Source: Stenotrophomonas maltophilia
Lineage (GTDB): Bacteria; Pseudomonadota; Gammaproteobacteria; Xanthomonadales; Xanthomonadaceae
Direction of reading: 5' to 3'
DNA: 64,000 nucleotides
NCBI RefSeq assembly: GCF_002205165.1
Contig: NZ_NIVS01000020.1
Location: 310,001 to 374,000, forward strand
The notes below the pieces were generated by a model that saw only the letters and a program-made list of their open reading frames with translations, was not told the DNA's origin and searched no databases. A program made the translations under genes and the position numbers. Position 1 is the first letter of the stretch, and every line of letters begins with the position of its first letter. Below are positions 46,766 to 56,781 of the stretch, piece by piece.

Positions 46766-48283
46766 TTACCAGCGCAGGCGGCGCTTGGCCAACGCCCGGC
46801 CGAGCTGCTCATACACCGCGCGTGCGTCGGCTTCCGGCAGGTACTGCAGCACCAGCGGCGTGCCCATGCCTGCGCCAGCGGTATCCAGCCACACGCTGGC
46901 CGTGCCCAGCCGGCGATCCAGCGGCGAGCGCGTCAGGCGCAGTGCCTGCAGCTTGTCCAGCTCGGCAAAGCGCCACCAGCGCTGCCACCAGCCGCCACGC
47001 ACGGCTACGTAGTCGTCATCCAGGTGATAGCCGATGCGGGCCATCTGCCGATACGCGCGGAATGCCGACCACGGCAACCACAGCAGCAACACCGCGCCCC
47101 ACGGGCCGCCGTACCAGATCGCGCCTGCGCTCAGCAGCGGAACGAAGCACAGCGCGCCCAGGCACAGTCGCCACCAGCCGCGCATCTGAACCGGCTGCCA
47201 GCGCGTCGGCGGCCACTGCAGGTGCGGCAGCAGATGCTGGACCAGCCCATCGCACACGGCCGGCGTCGCCAGCGGCGCCAGCTCGCGCAGGTCACGCCGC
47301 TCGCCTTCGCCGGGATTGCCGGCAGCGATATCGATCCGCAGTTGCCGGCGCTGGAACCAGCGCTGCAGGGCGCTCTCGCGCAACGTCCACGCCTGGATCC
47401 GGCGGCGCGCCACGCTGGTGCGCATCCGGGTCAGCAAGCCGCTGGCCACGGTCAGCCGACGCTCGTGCTCACTGAGCCGGAAGCCGTAGTAACGCAGCAG
47501 CGCGAGCACCACCGAGAGTACCCGCAGCAGCACCCAGAAACCGGCCACGGCGATCACCGCGGCGATCGTCCACAGCCAGATGCCGGGATGCAGGTGGCTG
47601 GCATAGCCGAAGGCCTGGCGACCACCGGCTTCGATCACATCGGAGACGCTGCCACGCGGGAACAGTTGCAGCATCGCACCCACCACCGCCACCACCACGA
47701 CCCAGCCGCGGTTGGAGAGCAGGCCGATACGGACCACCTCGGCGGAGCTCAGTGCGAGCAGTACGTCCTCGGCAGGCTCGGCGATGGTCGCCTCACCTTC
47801 GGCCGTGACCGGGGCGGCCTGGCCGCGCTGGCGCACCAGCCGCTCCAGCGCGAGGGCCTGGTCGAGCTTGAGCACCCGCATTTCCGCTTCGGGGCGATTG
47901 CCACCGGCCGATTCCAGCTTCAGCTCGGCCACACCGAACAGGCGATGCAGGGGGTTCTGGTGGACCACCACGTTGTGGATGCGGGCGAAGGGAATCTCGC
48001 GGCGATTGCGCGCGAAGACACCACTGCGCACCGTGATCGCCGTGTTGCCGATCCGGTAGCGATAGGTGAGGTACTGCAGCACCGAGTACGCGACCAGCAC
48101 CACCACCGCGATCACCGGGCCGAGTGACAGCCACAGTTCATCGCGGTCGCCGCGCTGGCCGAACACCACCAGTGCGATCAGCGGGACCAGGCCCTGGCGC
48201 AACTGCATCAGCAGCACGAACAGCCACGACCACGGGTGCAGCCGCTGCTCCGGCGCGGCATCAAGCGGCGGCGGCGTACTCAC
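46766..48283 (-). CDS. PH-domain membrane protein, YdbT-like
   Basis: The 505-residue protein carries several bacterial PH (bPH_2) domains between TM helices: LTYRYRIGNTAITVRSGVFARNRREIPFARIHNV, YGFRLSEHERRLTVASGLLTRMRTSVARRRIQ and IGYHLDDDYVAVRGGWWQR give three related strand patterns. This matches YdbT-type proteins. I start at the GTG at 48281-48283, overlapping the upstream stop as GTGA. An extension to 48496 runs inside the neighbouring gene and is rejected. It forms a pair with the smaller PH-domain gene. Confidence 0.82.
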   Translation of the reverse strand: MSTPPPLDAAPEQRLHPWSWLFVLLMQLRQGLVPLIALVVFGQRGDRDELWLSLGPVIAVVVLVAYSVLQYLTYRYRIGNTAITVRSGVFARNRREIPFARIHNVVVHQNPLHRLFGVAELKLESAGGNRPEAEMRVLKLDQALALERLVRQRGQAAPVTAEGEATIAEPAEDVLLALSSAEVVRIGLLSNRGWVVVVAVVGAMLQLFPRGSVSDVIEAGGRQAFGYASHLHPGIWLWTIAAVIAVAGFWVLLRVLSVVLALLRYYGFRLSEHERRLTVASGLLTRMRTSVARRRIQAWTLRESALQRWFQRRQLRIDIAAGNPGEGERRDLRELAPLATPAVCDGLVQHLLPHLQWPPTRWQPVQMRGWWRLCLGALCFVPLLSAGAIWYGGPWGAVLLLWLPWSAFRAYRQMARIGYHLDDDYVAVRGGWWQRWWRFAELDKLQALRLTRSPLDRRLGTASVWLDTAGAGMGTPLVLQYLPEADARAVYEQLGRALAKRRLRW

Positions 48284-48807
48284 AGGGCGTCGTCGTCCTG
48301 GTCCAGCTGGTGCGCCAGGGTGTCGCGCAGGCGCTCGGCATCGGCGCTGTCCAGCCCGCTGAGGGTGACCGCACTGAAGCGGCTGCCGGCGGTATGCACC
48401 ACCAGCGTGCTCAAGCCGGCGCTGCGTTCGATCGGGCCCCGGCGCAGATCCAGATGCTGCACGCGCGAGGTCGGCACCCGGGTTTCGTTCTGCCACAGCA
48501 GGTCACGCCGCAGGCCCAGGCCCTGGGCGTCAAGCCGCCAATAGGTGCGGCGCTGGCGGCGGAAGGCGAGTGCCGCACCGAACAGCGCGCCCAGCACCAC
48601 CATGCCGGCCGCGCCCCACCAGCGCCCCGGCAGGTCGAAGACCACCCAGAGCGCGCCGAGCACGCCGCCTATCATCAATGCGCCGGCGATCGCGCCGCCG
48701 AAGGCGGCCAGCCAGGCCGAACGCACGGGCAGCGGTTGCCAGTCGGGGGCGGCGGCCGGCAACGGCGGCAACGGCGGCGGCACGGGAGTGTCGAGGAGAT
48801 CGGACAA
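48280..48807 (-). CDS. PH-domain membrane protein, YdbS-like
   Basis: The 175-residue protein has a Pro-rich start, two TM helices (about 30-52 and 58-78) and one bPH_2 domain (RTYWRLDAQGLGLRRDLLWQ, TRVPTSRVQHLDLRRGPIER). YdbS/YdbT-like pairs are encoded side by side in many bacteria, as here (GTGA overlap at 48280-48283). Their role is not firmly known; membrane-stress functions have been proposed for PH-domain relatives. Confidence 0.8.
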   Translation of the reverse strand: MSDLLDTPVPPPLPPLPAAAPDWQPLPVRSAWLAAFGGAIAGALMIGGVLGALWVVFDLPGRWWGAAGMVVLGALFGAALAFRRQRRTYWRLDAQGLGLRRDLLWQNETRVPTSRVQHLDLRRGPIERSAGLSTLVVHTAGSRFSAVTLSGLDSADAERLRDTLAHQLDQDDDAL

Positions 48808-48892
48808 GGCAGGGCGCTCGGCTGGAAACAGGCCGGGCGCATGCGTGCAGGTGCAACCGCCCGTGGCGCAGACGGTAGCAGGTTGCCGTGGG

Positions 48893-50026
48893 CTATTGCG
48901 CGGCCTGGATCAGTGCATCGACATCGAGCAGGTGGCCGGCACGTTCGGCCTTGGTACGCAGGTACTGCTCGTTTTCGGCGGTGATGTCGCCGGTGACCGG
49001 CACGCAGTCGACCACATCGATGCCGGCATTGCGCAGGCGCTGGGCCTTGGTCGGGTTGTTGCTGAGCAGTTGCACGCGGGTCACGCCCAGGCCCTGCAGC
49101 ATCGCCACGGCACTGCCGTAACGCCGCTCGTCGGCACCGAAGCCGAGCTGGGCATCGGCGTCGATCGTATCCAGGCCATCGTGCTGATAACCGTAGGCGC
49201 GCATCTTCGCCGCGATGCCGGTGCCACGGCCTTCCTGGTCCAGGTACAGCAGCACGCCGCCGCCGAGCTCCTTGAGTTTGCGCAGGCCACGCCGCAGCTG
49301 GTCGCCACAGTCGCACTTGAGCGAGCCGAACAGATCGCCGGTCAGGCAGGAGGAGTGCACGCGCACCGGCACCACGGCGGACAGGTCCGGCGTGCCGACG
49401 ATGATCGCGACCTGGTCGCGCTGGGCCACGCCACCGCGGAACACCGCGAATTCGGTCATGCCGACCTCGCGCAACGGGACCGGCGAGCGGGCCACCAGTT
49501 CATAGGCGTGGGCGGCCTGCTCGGCGCCCTGGCTCAGGTCGCACAGCGAAACCTGGGCGCAGTCGTCGAAACGGCGATCATCGGGGGTCAACAGCACGCC
49601 GACCATCGCCGGCAGCAGCAGGCCGAGGCGGGCGATTTCCACGGCACCATCGTCGAGTGCTTCCCCGCCGGTCCAGCCCGGCGGCATCGCGCCGGGATCG
49701 CGCAGGTAGCTGAGCGAGGGCAGGGCATCGAAGTCGATCCCGGCCAGCGGCACGCGCGCGCCACGTTCGGCACTCACCCCGAGCACGCGGGCGCGGGTAG
49801 CGGTGAGGAACAGGTAGTGGCGATGTTCCGCGGCAGCGGCGAAGGCGCTGAAGCTGGTGCGGGTGCTGCTGTCCAGCGCGATGAAGGCCAGGCGCTGGCC
49901 GTGACCATCGTCGATCACCACCGGGCGGCCGGCACGCAGTTCGGCCACCGCGCGCTCGCAGCGGATCGCGGCCGGATCGCCGAACAGGGAAGAAGCAGGG
50001 GACATGACAGGGGCCGTGGGGGACAT
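48893..50026 (-). CDS. ribA: GTP cyclohydrolase II with degenerate RibB-like N-terminal domain
   Basis: The 377-residue protein ends in a complete RibA domain: VRVHSSCLTGDLFGSLKCDC (three Zn Cys), GVLLYLDQEGRGTGI and LLSNNPTKAQRLRNAGI, which open GTP to start riboflavin synthesis. The first ~170 residues follow the DHBP synthase (RibB) plan but I do not see the acidic DREGD-type motif, so that half is probably inactive. The ATG at 50024-50026 is chosen; one 21 bp downstream is possible. Neighbours give no riboflavin operon context. Confidence 0.87.
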   Translation of the reverse strand: MSPTAPVMSPASSLFGDPAAIRCERAVAELRAGRPVVIDDGHGQRLAFIALDSSTRTSFSAFAAAAEHRHYLFLTATRARVLGVSAERGARVPLAGIDFDALPSLSYLRDPGAMPPGWTGGEALDDGAVEIARLGLLLPAMVGVLLTPDDRRFDDCAQVSLCDLSQGAEQAAHAYELVARSPVPLREVGMTEFAVFRGGVAQRDQVAIIVGTPDLSAVVPVRVHSSCLTGDLFGSLKCDCGDQLRRGLRKLKELGGGVLLYLDQEGRGTGIAAKMRAYGYQHDGLDTIDADAQLGFGADERRYGSAVAMLQGLGVTRVQLLSNNPTKAQRLRNAGIDVVDCVPVTGDITAENEQYLRTKAERAGHLLDVDALIQAAQ

Positions 50027-50094
50027 CGTGGTTTCCACAGTGGGGACGGATCGCGGCGATTCAATCGCACCAGGGGCGCGACGCTGCGTCGCAG

Positions 50095-51015
50095 TCAGTG
50101 CGGATGGTCCTCGGTGGCATAGGGATCGTCCTCGCCGCTCTCCGGTGGGCGCAGCGTATAGCGCTTGTAGGTCCACTGGTACTGCGCGGGATCGCGCCGG
50201 GCGATGCGTTCGATCCCGGCGTTGAGGGCGGTGGCGGCGGTGCGCGGGTCCGGATCGGCCACGGCGGGCGGGGTGGGCTCGATGTGCAGCGCGAAGTCCA
50301 TGCCCGGGCCGATGCGCTCGCACCAGCCGTACAGCACCGTCGCGCCGGTGCGCTCGGCCAGCCGGTTGACCAGGGTCATGGTCAGTGCCTCCACCCCGAA
50401 GAACGGTGCGAACACCCCGTCGCCGGCCTTGGGCTGCTGGTCGGGCAGGATGCCGGTCGCGCCGCCGTCCTTGAGCACCTTGAACAGCTGGCGCACGGCC
50501 GGGCCCTCGGCCCGGACCTGCTGGACATTGTCGCCGCCGCGGACCAGCTGCAGGAAGGCATCGCCCACCGCTTCATCCGGGGCCTTGTAGACGATCGCGA
50601 TCGGGCCGCGCGAGGCCAGCCACTGGTTGAGCAGCTCCCAGTTGCCGTAATGCGGGGCGGCCACGATCACGCCCTTGCCGGCGGCCAGCGCCGCGTCGTA
50701 CAGGGCCTCGCCGTGGCGCTCGGTCAGGCGAGCCAGGTTGCGCTCGCGCGGCTGGGTCCACAGGCGCAGGGTCTCGATCGCCTGCAGTGCGGTGGAGCGC
50801 AGTACGTCCCGGTGAAGCACCGCGCGCTCGGCGTCGCCCAGCTCGGGGTAGGCCAGTTCGAGATTGCGACGGGTCACGCGGCTCTCACGGGCATTGAGAC
50901 GGATCCACAGCCAGGCCAGCCCATTGGCGAAGGCATGCAGCCAGGACCAGGGCAGACGGGTGAACAGGGCAGCGGCGCGATAGGCCAGGCGGGCAGTGGT
51001 ATGCGGTTTCATCAC
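50095..51015 (-). CDS. Lipid A late acyltransferase family protein (LpxL/HtrB-like)
   Basis: The 306-residue inner-membrane acyltransferase has an N-terminal anchor helix region (YRAAALFTRLPWSWLHAFANGLAWLW) and the catalytic HX4E motif in VIVAAPHYGNWELLNQW. Downstream are IVYKAPDEAVGDAFLQLVRGG and the GILPDQQPKAGDGVFAPFFG loop typical of LpxL/LpxM. The last helix includes QYQWTYKRY. It would add a secondary acyl chain to lipid A. Start is ATG at 51013-51015, with a second Met immediately after. Confidence 0.92.
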   Translation of the reverse strand: MMKPHTTARLAYRAAALFTRLPWSWLHAFANGLAWLWIRLNARESRVTRRNLELAYPELGDAERAVLHRDVLRSTALQAIETLRLWTQPRERNLARLTERHGEALYDAALAAGKGVIVAAPHYGNWELLNQWLASRGPIAIVYKAPDEAVGDAFLQLVRGGDNVQQVRAEGPAVRQLFKVLKDGGATGILPDQQPKAGDGVFAPFFGVEALTMTLVNRLAERTGATVLYGWCERIGPGMDFALHIEPTPPAVADPDPRTAATALNAGIERIARRDPAQYQWTYKRYTLRPPESGEDDPYATEDHPH

Positions 51016-51098
51016 CGCAAAGTCTAGCCGCTGGCGGCCAGCCTGTCGGCGCGCGGGCGCGTTAAGGTAGGCCGCCTTCAGTTAGCGGAGCTCTGTCC

Positions 51099-51539
51099 AT
51101 GCGAGTCCTGATCCAGCGCGTCAGCGAAGCCAGCGTCCGTGTCGAGCAGGCCGTTGTCGGCCAGATCGGGCCCGGCCTGCTGGCCCTGGTGGGCATGGAG
51201 CCGGGCGATACCGAGGCCCAGATCATCCGGATGGCCGATCGCCTGCTGGGTTACCGTGTCTTTGGCGATGAGACCGGAAAAATGAACCGGTCTCTGCGCG
51301 ATACCGGCGGCGGATTGCTGCTGGTCAGCCAATTCACCCTGGCGGCCGATACATCCAGCGGGATGCGGCCGGGCTTCAGTACCGCCGCACCGCCGGCGGA
51401 GGCTGAACGCGGATTCAACCGACTGGTCGAGATCTGCAGACAAAAACACGCCCCGGGGGTGGAAACCGGCCAGTTTGGTGCCCATATGGTTGTCAGCCTG
51501 GTCAACGATGGTCCCGTGACCTTCCTGCTCAGCCCCTAG
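51099..51539 (+). CDS. dtd: D-aminoacyl-tRNA deacylase
   Basis: The 146-residue dimeric proofreading enzyme hydrolyses D-aminoacyl-tRNAs. It has [13 protein letters not shown] at the start, the SQFTL motif in [13 protein letters not shown], and the cross-subunit Gly-Pro motif in [11 protein letters not shown] at the C-terminus. Full length. A GGAG lies a few bases before the ATG. It diverges from the lipid A acyltransferase gene. Confidence 0.96.
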   Translation: MRVLIQRVSEASVRVEQAVVGQIGPGLLALVGMEPGDTEAQIIRMADRLLGYRVFGDETGKMNRSLRDTGGGLLLVSQFTLAADTSSGMRPGFSTAAPPAEAERGFNRLVEICRQKHAPGVETGQFGAHMVVSLVNDGPVTFLLSP

Positions 51540-51540
51540 C

Positions 51541-51560
51541 CCCCGGGACCACCGCCCGGG
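51541..51560 (+). terminator. Hairpin after dtd
   Basis: CCCGGG and CCCGGG flank a short loop (about 51543-51560) right after the dtd stop. T-run absent. It may separate dtd from the rpoD promoter. Confidence 0.35.
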
Positions 51561-51578
51561 AACGCGGGGCGCCGGGCT

Positions 51579-51586
51579 GGTATAAT
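51579..51586 (+). promoter_or_regulatory. Extended -10 promoter for rpoD
   Basis: A perfect TATAAT at 51581-51586 is preceded by TGG, giving an extended -10 element. The expected -35 position is GC-rich and does not match, fitting an extended -10 promoter. The start codon of rpoD is 44 bp downstream. Confidence 0.65.
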
Positions 51587-51629
51587 GCTAGGTTCTATTC
51601 CCTCTCCCAGCCGGTGGCGCGAGCACTAC

Positions 51630-53477
<1,848 letters not shown>

Positions 53478-53510
53478 TCGATTCCAGCGCACCGCGTTGA
53501 AACCCGACAG

Positions 53511-53537
53511 ACCCCGCGCAAGCGGGGTTTGTTTTTT
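53511..53537 (+). terminator. Intrinsic terminator of rpoD
   Basis: ACCCCGC (53511-53517), GCAA loop, GCGGGGT (53522-53528), then TTGTTTTTT. A textbook 7-bp GC stem with a tetraloop and T-run 33 bp after the rpoD stop. Confidence 0.92.
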
Positions 53538-53628
53538 GGGCGGCAGGTGCCGCCGCGTGTGCAGCGGGCAGCCATGCGGATGCGGTAGGATGCGCGTCGC
53601 TTTACACCTGTGGATCAATGGAATGATG

Positions 53629-54303
53629 ATGAAAAAAGGCTTGCTTGTCCTTGCCCTGTGCCCCTTCGCCGCGCTGGCCACGGAGCCTCGGCAGCCTGCC
53701 TGCAACGCAGCTGATTTCTTCCAGACCCAGCCCGACCTCACGGTCGGCCGCGTCGTGGATGCCGGCAACGTGGCCCTGGTGGGTGAGCGCGCCGGCTGCC
53801 TGGACACGCCGCTGGACGGCTGCCGCAGCGGCGATGAGGTCGAACCGGGCAGCAGCCTGGTGATCGGCAGCCGCTGGAACGACTACTACTGCGTGCAGGT
53901 TCTGCCACCCGGCAAAGCGGTGGTGGGCTGGGCGCCGGAACAGCGTGTCATGAAGACCGGCCACATGGCCGACACCGACTTCAGCAGCTGGCTGGGGCAG
54001 TGGGACGGCAGCGCCGGGCGCGTGCTGGAGATCCAGGCCGAGGGCGACACGCTGCATCTGCGCATGCTGCCAGCGGGCGGCAAAAGCAAGGGCACGCTGA
54101 TCGGCAGCGCCGAACCGATGGGCGATGAGCTGTTCCTGGGCGAGGAGCCCTGCGCAGTGCGGGCCTCGTTGCAGGGGTCGAAGCTGGTGCTTACCGATAA
54201 CGGGCAGTGCGCGATCGGCGGGGCCAGCCCGGGTGGCGTGTACTCGAGCCGGGCGGCGGCGCAGCGGATGGAGCGGTTGTTCGAGGGGGTGGGGGATCGC
54301 TAG
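53629..54303 (+). CDS. Hypothetical exported protein
   Basis: The 224-residue product has a signal peptide (MKKGLLVLALCPFAALA) and a mature part with five to six Cys (ACNAADFF, GCLDTPLDGC, DYYCVQVL, EEPCAVRA, GQCAIGG), suggesting a disulfide-rich periplasmic or secreted protein. Three ATGs in a row (53623, 53626, 53629) precede the signal; I use the last. An AAATGGA-like site is only a weak ribosome binding site. No family recognised. Confidence 0.6.
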   Translation: MKKGLLVLALCPFAALATEPRQPACNAADFFQTQPDLTVGRVVDAGNVALVGERAGCLDTPLDGCRSGDEVEPGSSLVIGSRWNDYYCVQVLPPGKAVVGWAPEQRVMKTGHMADTDFSSWLGQWDGSAGRVLEIQAEGDTLHLRMLPAGGKSKGTLIGSAEPMGDELFLGEEPCAVRASLQGSKLVLTDNGQCAIGGASPGGVYSSRAAAQRMERLFEGVGDR

Positions 54304-54330
54304 GTTGTTTCTGTTAATTTCGTTGCTTGT

Positions 54331-54453
54331 TTCGTAACTTAATTGCTGCTGTGCTTTTGCTATGGCCGAGACGATGTTCTTTTAATCAGTGGCTTAGCGT
54401 CTTCATGAGGTTGCGGGTCGCCGAAGATCGGCGTATAGGTTCGTAACTTAATT
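54331..54453. repeat. 14-bp direct repeats upstream of the HipA-like gene
   Basis: TTCGTAACTTAATT occurs exactly at 54331-54344 and 54440-54453, and a partial copy (CGAAACTTAGG) is at 54459-54469, just before the ATG at 54472. The 168-bp gap is AT-rich compared with the surroundings. The repeats look like operator copies, possibly for the HTH domain of the next gene. Confidence 0.65.
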
Positions 54454-54471
54454 CGTCCCGAAACTTAGGCC

Positions 54472-55872
54472 ATGGCCCGTCCCCGTACCGTCCAGCTCCA
54501 GACGCTGTTCGACAACCTGCCTCCCGGCGAGGTCGTATCAGCTGCCGATCTCGTCGATCGCCTGGGGATTACCCGGACAACGTTGAGTCGTCTTGTCGCC
54601 GAGGCCGGGAACCGCGTGGTGCGACTGGGCCACACCCGCGCCACGGCCTATGCGGTCCGCCAGCAGACCGCCGCGGGCAGCGAGTGGCCGCTGTTCCGGC
54701 TGCGCCCGGATGCCACCCTTGAAGAACTGGGCGCGGTCGTGGCACTCACGGGCGAGACCTTCCACGTCTCGACCACCGCCGCACGCCCCAATCTGACCCG
54801 TTCGCCCGACGAGACCGTCGAAGGCCACTTCCCGGGGCTGCCGTGGTATCTGGACGACCTGCGCCCACAGGGCTTCCTCGGGCGTACGTTCGCGCATCGT
54901 CGCGGGCGTGACCTGGGCGTCCCCGACGACCTCAATCGCTGGCAATTGGGGGACACCCTGCAGGCGCTGGTACGGGCAGGCGGCACCGAGATCGGTGACC
55001 TCCTGCTGGGTGGCAATGCCGTGCAGATGGCGTTGCGCGCGCTCGATGCGCCTGGCGATCACGTCCTGGCCGGGCAGCGCGCACGTCGTTATCCCGAGCG
55101 CGCCGCAGCGGCACTGGAAGGCGAAGACGTCGGATCGTCGCCGGGTGGCGAGCAACCGAAGTTCACTGCCACGGTGGAGCATGAGGGAGGGCGCTATGCG
55201 GCACTGGTGAAGTTCGCGCAGCCCACCGCAGGCGAGGCCGCCGAACGCTGGGCGGACCTGCTGGTCTGCGAGCACCTGGCCCTGCAGTGCCTGCGCGACG
55301 CGGGCGTGCCCGCAGCAGCGTCCGGGATCCTGCAGACCGACACGCATACGTTCCTGGAGGTGCAGCGCTTCGACCGCACCGCCGACGTGCTCGGCCGGCG
55401 TGGCTTCGTCTCGCTGCTGGCGCTGTCCTCGGCCTTCGTCGGTGACGTGACCCTGGACTGGGGGGCGGCTGCCGACGCGCTGCTGACGCAGGGCTGGGTC
55501 GATCGCGACACGCAGACCGCGATGGGAAGGCTGCACGCGTTCGGCCGGCTGATCGGCAACAGCGACATGCATCAGGGCAATCTGGGTTTCCACCTGGTTG
55601 ATCGCGGCCCGCTGCCGTTGGCGCCCGCCTATGACATGTTGCCGATGTCATTGGCACCCTCGCGCACAGGGGTGCTGCGTGTGGCTACGCCGCTCGCCTC
55701 CATCGCGCCGGAGCGCAGCGGCCAGCTCGCGCACCTGCACTGGGCAGCGCCGCTGGCGGTGGACTACTGGCAACGTGTGGCGGGTTCGGCGCTGCTGCGC
55801 TCGAGCGTGCTGCGTGAGCTGGCGGTGGAGAACGCGCGCCGGGTGGAGGAAATGGGGCGGCGCTTCGGCTGA
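54472..55872 (+). CDS. HipA-family kinase with N-terminal HTH, YjjJ-like
   Basis: The 466-residue protein begins with a winged-helix-type segment (ADLVDRLGITRTTLSRLVAEA, about 22-42) and continues into a HipA-like Ser/Thr kinase. HipA motifs seen: SSPGGEQPKF (Gly-rich loop with the regulatory Ser), RLIGNSDMHQGNLGF (catalytic Asp/Asn loop) and LAPAYDMLPM (metal-binding Asp). This matches the YjjJ type, where kinase and DNA-binding parts are fused instead of encoded as HipB and HipA. No separate antitoxin gene is adjacent. HipA itself phosphorylates GltX; the target here is unknown. Confidence 0.85.
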   Translation: MARPRTVQLQTLFDNLPPGEVVSAADLVDRLGITRTTLSRLVAEAGNRVVRLGHTRATAYAVRQQTAAGSEWPLFRLRPDATLEELGAVVALTGETFHVSTTAARPNLTRSPDETVEGHFPGLPWYLDDLRPQGFLGRTFAHRRGRDLGVPDDLNRWQLGDTLQALVRAGGTEIGDLLLGGNAVQMALRALDAPGDHVLAGQRARRYPERAAAALEGEDVGSSPGGEQPKFTATVEHEGGRYAALVKFAQPTAGEAAERWADLLVCEHLALQCLRDAGVPAAASGILQTDTHTFLEVQRFDRTADVLGRRGFVSLLALSSAFVGDVTLDWGAAADALLTQGWVDRDTQTAMGRLHAFGRLIGNSDMHQGNLGFHLVDRGPLPLAPAYDMLPMSLAPSRTGVLRVATPLASIAPERSGQLAHLHWAAPLAVDYWQRVAGSALLRSSVLRELAVENARRVEEMGRRFG

Positions 55873-55910
55873 TGTGAGGATTGCAGTGGAAAGCGCCAGC
55901 GGGCCTCCAC

Positions 55911-55916
55911 TACACT
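55911..55916 (+). promoter_or_regulatory. -10 box of the tRNA promoter
   Basis: TACACT at 55911-55916 is followed by a GC-rich discriminator (GTGCGGCCGC), typical of stable-RNA promoters under stringent control. The -35 region is not clear. Confidence 0.45.
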
Positions 55917-55928
55917 GTGCGGCCGCAA

Positions 55929-56004
55929 GGGCCTATAGCTCAACGGTTAGAGCAGAGGACTCATAATCCTTTGGTTGAAGGTTCGAATCCTTCTGGGCCC
56001 ACCA
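55929..56004 (+). tRNA. ileX: tRNA-Ile2 (anticodon CAT, lysidine type)
   Basis: A complete 76-nt cloverleaf with encoded CCA: acceptor GGGCCTA/TGGGCCC, D arm AGCTCAACGGTTAGAGC, anticodon stem GAGGA/TCCTT with loop CTCATAA, variable loop TGGTT and T arm GAAGGTTCGAATCCTTC. CAT can be elongator Met, initiator or Ile2. The C4-G69 and C5-G68 pairs and the TGGTY variable loop fit Ile2, the substrate of TilS, and not elongator Met. It decodes AUA after lysidine formation. The following sequence is an integrated element, so the 3' half is the probable attachment site. Confidence 0.82.
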
Positions 56005-56060
56005 TCGAATCAGGCACTTAGGATCAACCGCAGTGCCCTCGGCGTCAAGCCAGCGCCGTC

Positions 56061-56080
56061 CGGTGACCGCTCGGTGACCG
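56061..56080. repeat. Short direct repeat next to the tRNA
   Basis: CGGTGACCG at 56061-56069 and 56072-56080, 57 bp beyond the tRNA. It may be an arm-type site for the element's integrase/excisionase or a remnant of a removed integrase gene. Confidence 0.3.
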
Positions 56081-56081
56081 T

Positions 56082-56336
56082 TTAGGATCCGCTGCCATCA
56101 CAGTTGGCCGCCACCTGGACCGCGTTCTCCGGGGTCCACATTGGGGCACGCCGGCGAGCGTGAATCCACCGCTGAACATCGCTCTGATACCAGCGCGTTC
56201 CGCCGCCGACTTTGTGCCTGGGTGGGAACGTGCCTTTTTCCATCTCGCGATAGATGTAGCTCTTCTTCATCCCGGTTTGGGCTTCAACCTGCTCGAGCTT
56301 CAGCAGGATCTCGGGGATGTTCTCAGCTGCGCCCAT
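56082..56336 (-). CDS. AlpA-family excisionase-like regulator
   Basis: The 84-residue protein has the AlpA/phage-excisionase winged-helix pattern: LLKLEQVEAQTGMKKSYIYR (helix-turn-helix), then EKGTFPPRHKVGGGTRWYQSDVQRWIHARR with the typical FP.P...G.R.W...EV.W.. end. It should bind DNA and steer excision or element gene expression. It is the gene nearest the tRNA, which is where integrase genes normally sit, but no integrase is seen beside it. Start is the ATG at 56334-56336. Confidence 0.82.
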   Translation of the reverse strand: MGAAENIPEILLKLEQVEAQTGMKKSYIYREMEKGTFPPRHKVGGGTRWYQSDVQRWIHARRRAPMWTPENAVQVAANCDGSGS

Positions 56337-56727
56337 GACGAGCCTCCATTGCTTCAGATGCGAATTCCGGCAGCAGCGCGGCCTGGGATCCGGCACGTGC
56401 GCGCACCAACTGGTTTGCGATCTGCATCAGGTTCAAAGTTGGATCGTTGAAGAGGGCCAGGCCGATCTGGGCAGTCAGCCTCTGGCTCGCCGTTGCCGCC
56501 GGCGGAGCCGGTGTGTCGATCGTGGCGACGGCGTAAGCGCGCCAGGCGTCGCGGGCGGCCTGCAGCTGCGGTTCTCCGACGAACGTGAATGTCAGCGACC
56601 AGCCGCCACCGGCGGACTGCTCCGAACTGGTCAGCGCGGTTTCAAGCGCAGCTGCAACCGCGATCGCAGTGCGGTGCTGGTGGGCCAGCGGTGATCGGTT
56701 GTCCGTGGTGATGTGCTCGATGTTCAA
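56323..56727 (-). CDS. Hypothetical phage-element protein
   Basis: The 134-residue product has no recognised motif; the N-terminal half contains a hydrophilic start and helices (TAIAVAAALETALTSSEQ), followed by beta-strand character (GGWSLTFTFVGEP). It overlaps the alpA-like gene by 14 bp, so it is in the same unit. Composition is similar to its neighbours. Confidence 0.55.
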   Translation of the reverse strand: MNIEHITTDNRSPLAHQHRTAIAVAAALETALTSSEQSAGGGWSLTFTFVGEPQLQAARDAWRAYAVATIDTPAPPAATASQRLTAQIGLALFNDPTLNLMQIANQLVRARAGSQAALLPEFASEAMEARHGRS

Positions 56728-56781
56728 GGCTATTGCTCCTTCGTGTGCATTTCGTGGATCCGGACGTGCTGCGGCGATTGC

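Noticed and set aside
55929..56004. Reading the CAT tRNA as elongator Met
   Set aside because: C4-G69, C5-G68 and the TGGTT variable loop fit tRNA-Ile2 better; initiator features are absent.
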